From the NCBI GenBank assembly GCA_913051905.1, contig CAJXBY010000156.1, forward strand, positions 1-6,142: DNA of 6,142 nucleotides, written 5' to 3'. The stretch is from an uncultured Gammaproteobacteria bacterium (GTDB taxonomy: Bacteria; Pseudomonadota; Gammaproteobacteria; Arenicellales; UBA868). The notes under the pieces were generated by a model, which had not been told where the DNA came from, did not search any database, and saw only the letters and a program-made list of their open reading frames with translations. Position 1 is the stretch's first letter. Every line of letters starts with the position of its first letter. This document shows positions 6,046 through 6,142 of this stretch, in pieces. A program made the position numbers and the translations under genes.

Positions 6046-6106
6046 TCCGGTAGTCCGGGAAAAAGTTGGGAAGAATAGACGCTCGAACAGATCATCATCC
6101 GCTGCC

Positions 6107-6142
6107 ATGACACTTTCCGCCGCTCAGATTGACCGCTACCGA
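6107..6142 (+). CDS. Start of an unidentified gene (runs off the right edge)
   Basis: An ATG at 6107 opens a frame of 12 codons, MTLSAAQIDRYR, to the window end. It lies 61 bp after the cysteine hydrolase on the same strand. The pattern of a short leader followed by L-S-x-x-Q-I-x-x-Y resembles the N-terminus of phytanoyl-CoA dioxygenase (PhyH)-type Fe(II)/2-oxoglutarate oxygenases, but twelve residues are too few for an assignment. No convincing SD is seen, so the start is tentative. Confidence 0.35.
   Translation, partial: MTLSAAQIDRYR

Noticed and set aside
6047..6070. CCGG-TAGT-CCGG followed by an A-rich run after the hydrolase, as a terminator
   Set aside because: The stem is only 4 bp and no T-run follows on the plus strand.

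Overview
The window looks like ordinary bacterial chromosome. It is moderately GC-rich, tightly packed and has Shine-Dalgarno (SD) led genes. The gene families (classical SDR, PaaK-type acyl-CoA ligase, crotonase, EamA transporter, agmatinase-type ureohydrolase, isochorismatase-like hydrolase) are typical of metabolically versatile Proteobacteria, probably Alpha- or Gammaproteobacteria. This taxonomic guess is inference from family content and protein similarity. No RNA gene, insertion sequence, CRISPR array or phage gene was seen, and no non-coding gap exceeds about 210 bases.

Left block (1-3137): two divergent transcription units face away from a 128-bp control region. On the minus strand a short-chain dehydrogenase (GTG start at 871) is followed 16 bp later by the N-terminus of a TauE/SafE-type membrane permease that runs off the left edge. 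On the plus strand a phenylacetate-CoA-ligase-like adenylating enzyme overlaps an enoyl-CoA hydratase/isomerase family protein by 4 bp (ATGA). Together they look like a small acid-degradation module: import or export of an organic acid or sulfonate, CoA activation, crotonase chemistry on the thioester, and NAD(P)-dependent oxidation of a hydroxyl. The substrate cannot be read from the sequence. The control region holds two overlapping perfect inverted repeats, one lying over an extended -10 motif of the SDR promoter, which suggests an operator.

Middle (3138-4367): a convergent 105-bp gap, with a strong stem-loop over the crotonase stop codon, separates this module from a minus-strand 10-TM EamA/DMT-superfamily transporter. 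A 210-bp divergent gap follows, with an inverted repeat and a weak candidate promoter.

Right block (4368-6142): on the plus strand, an agmatinase-like ureohydrolase with every metal ligand intact, then a cysteine hydrolase of the isochorismatase family with an intact Asp-Lys-Cys triad, then the first 12 codons of a third gene that runs off the right edge. The first two enzymes both cleave C-N bonds, so a nitrogen-salvage role (guanidino compound to amine plus urea, then amide or carbamoyl hydrolysis) is plausible but unproven. The EamA transporter may be the matching polyamine, amino-acid or metabolite carrier.

Nothing here clearly shows a new class of system. The most informative leads are the crotonase with a substituted catalytic Glu, the operator-like repeats, and the pairing of ureohydrolase with cysteine hydrolase.
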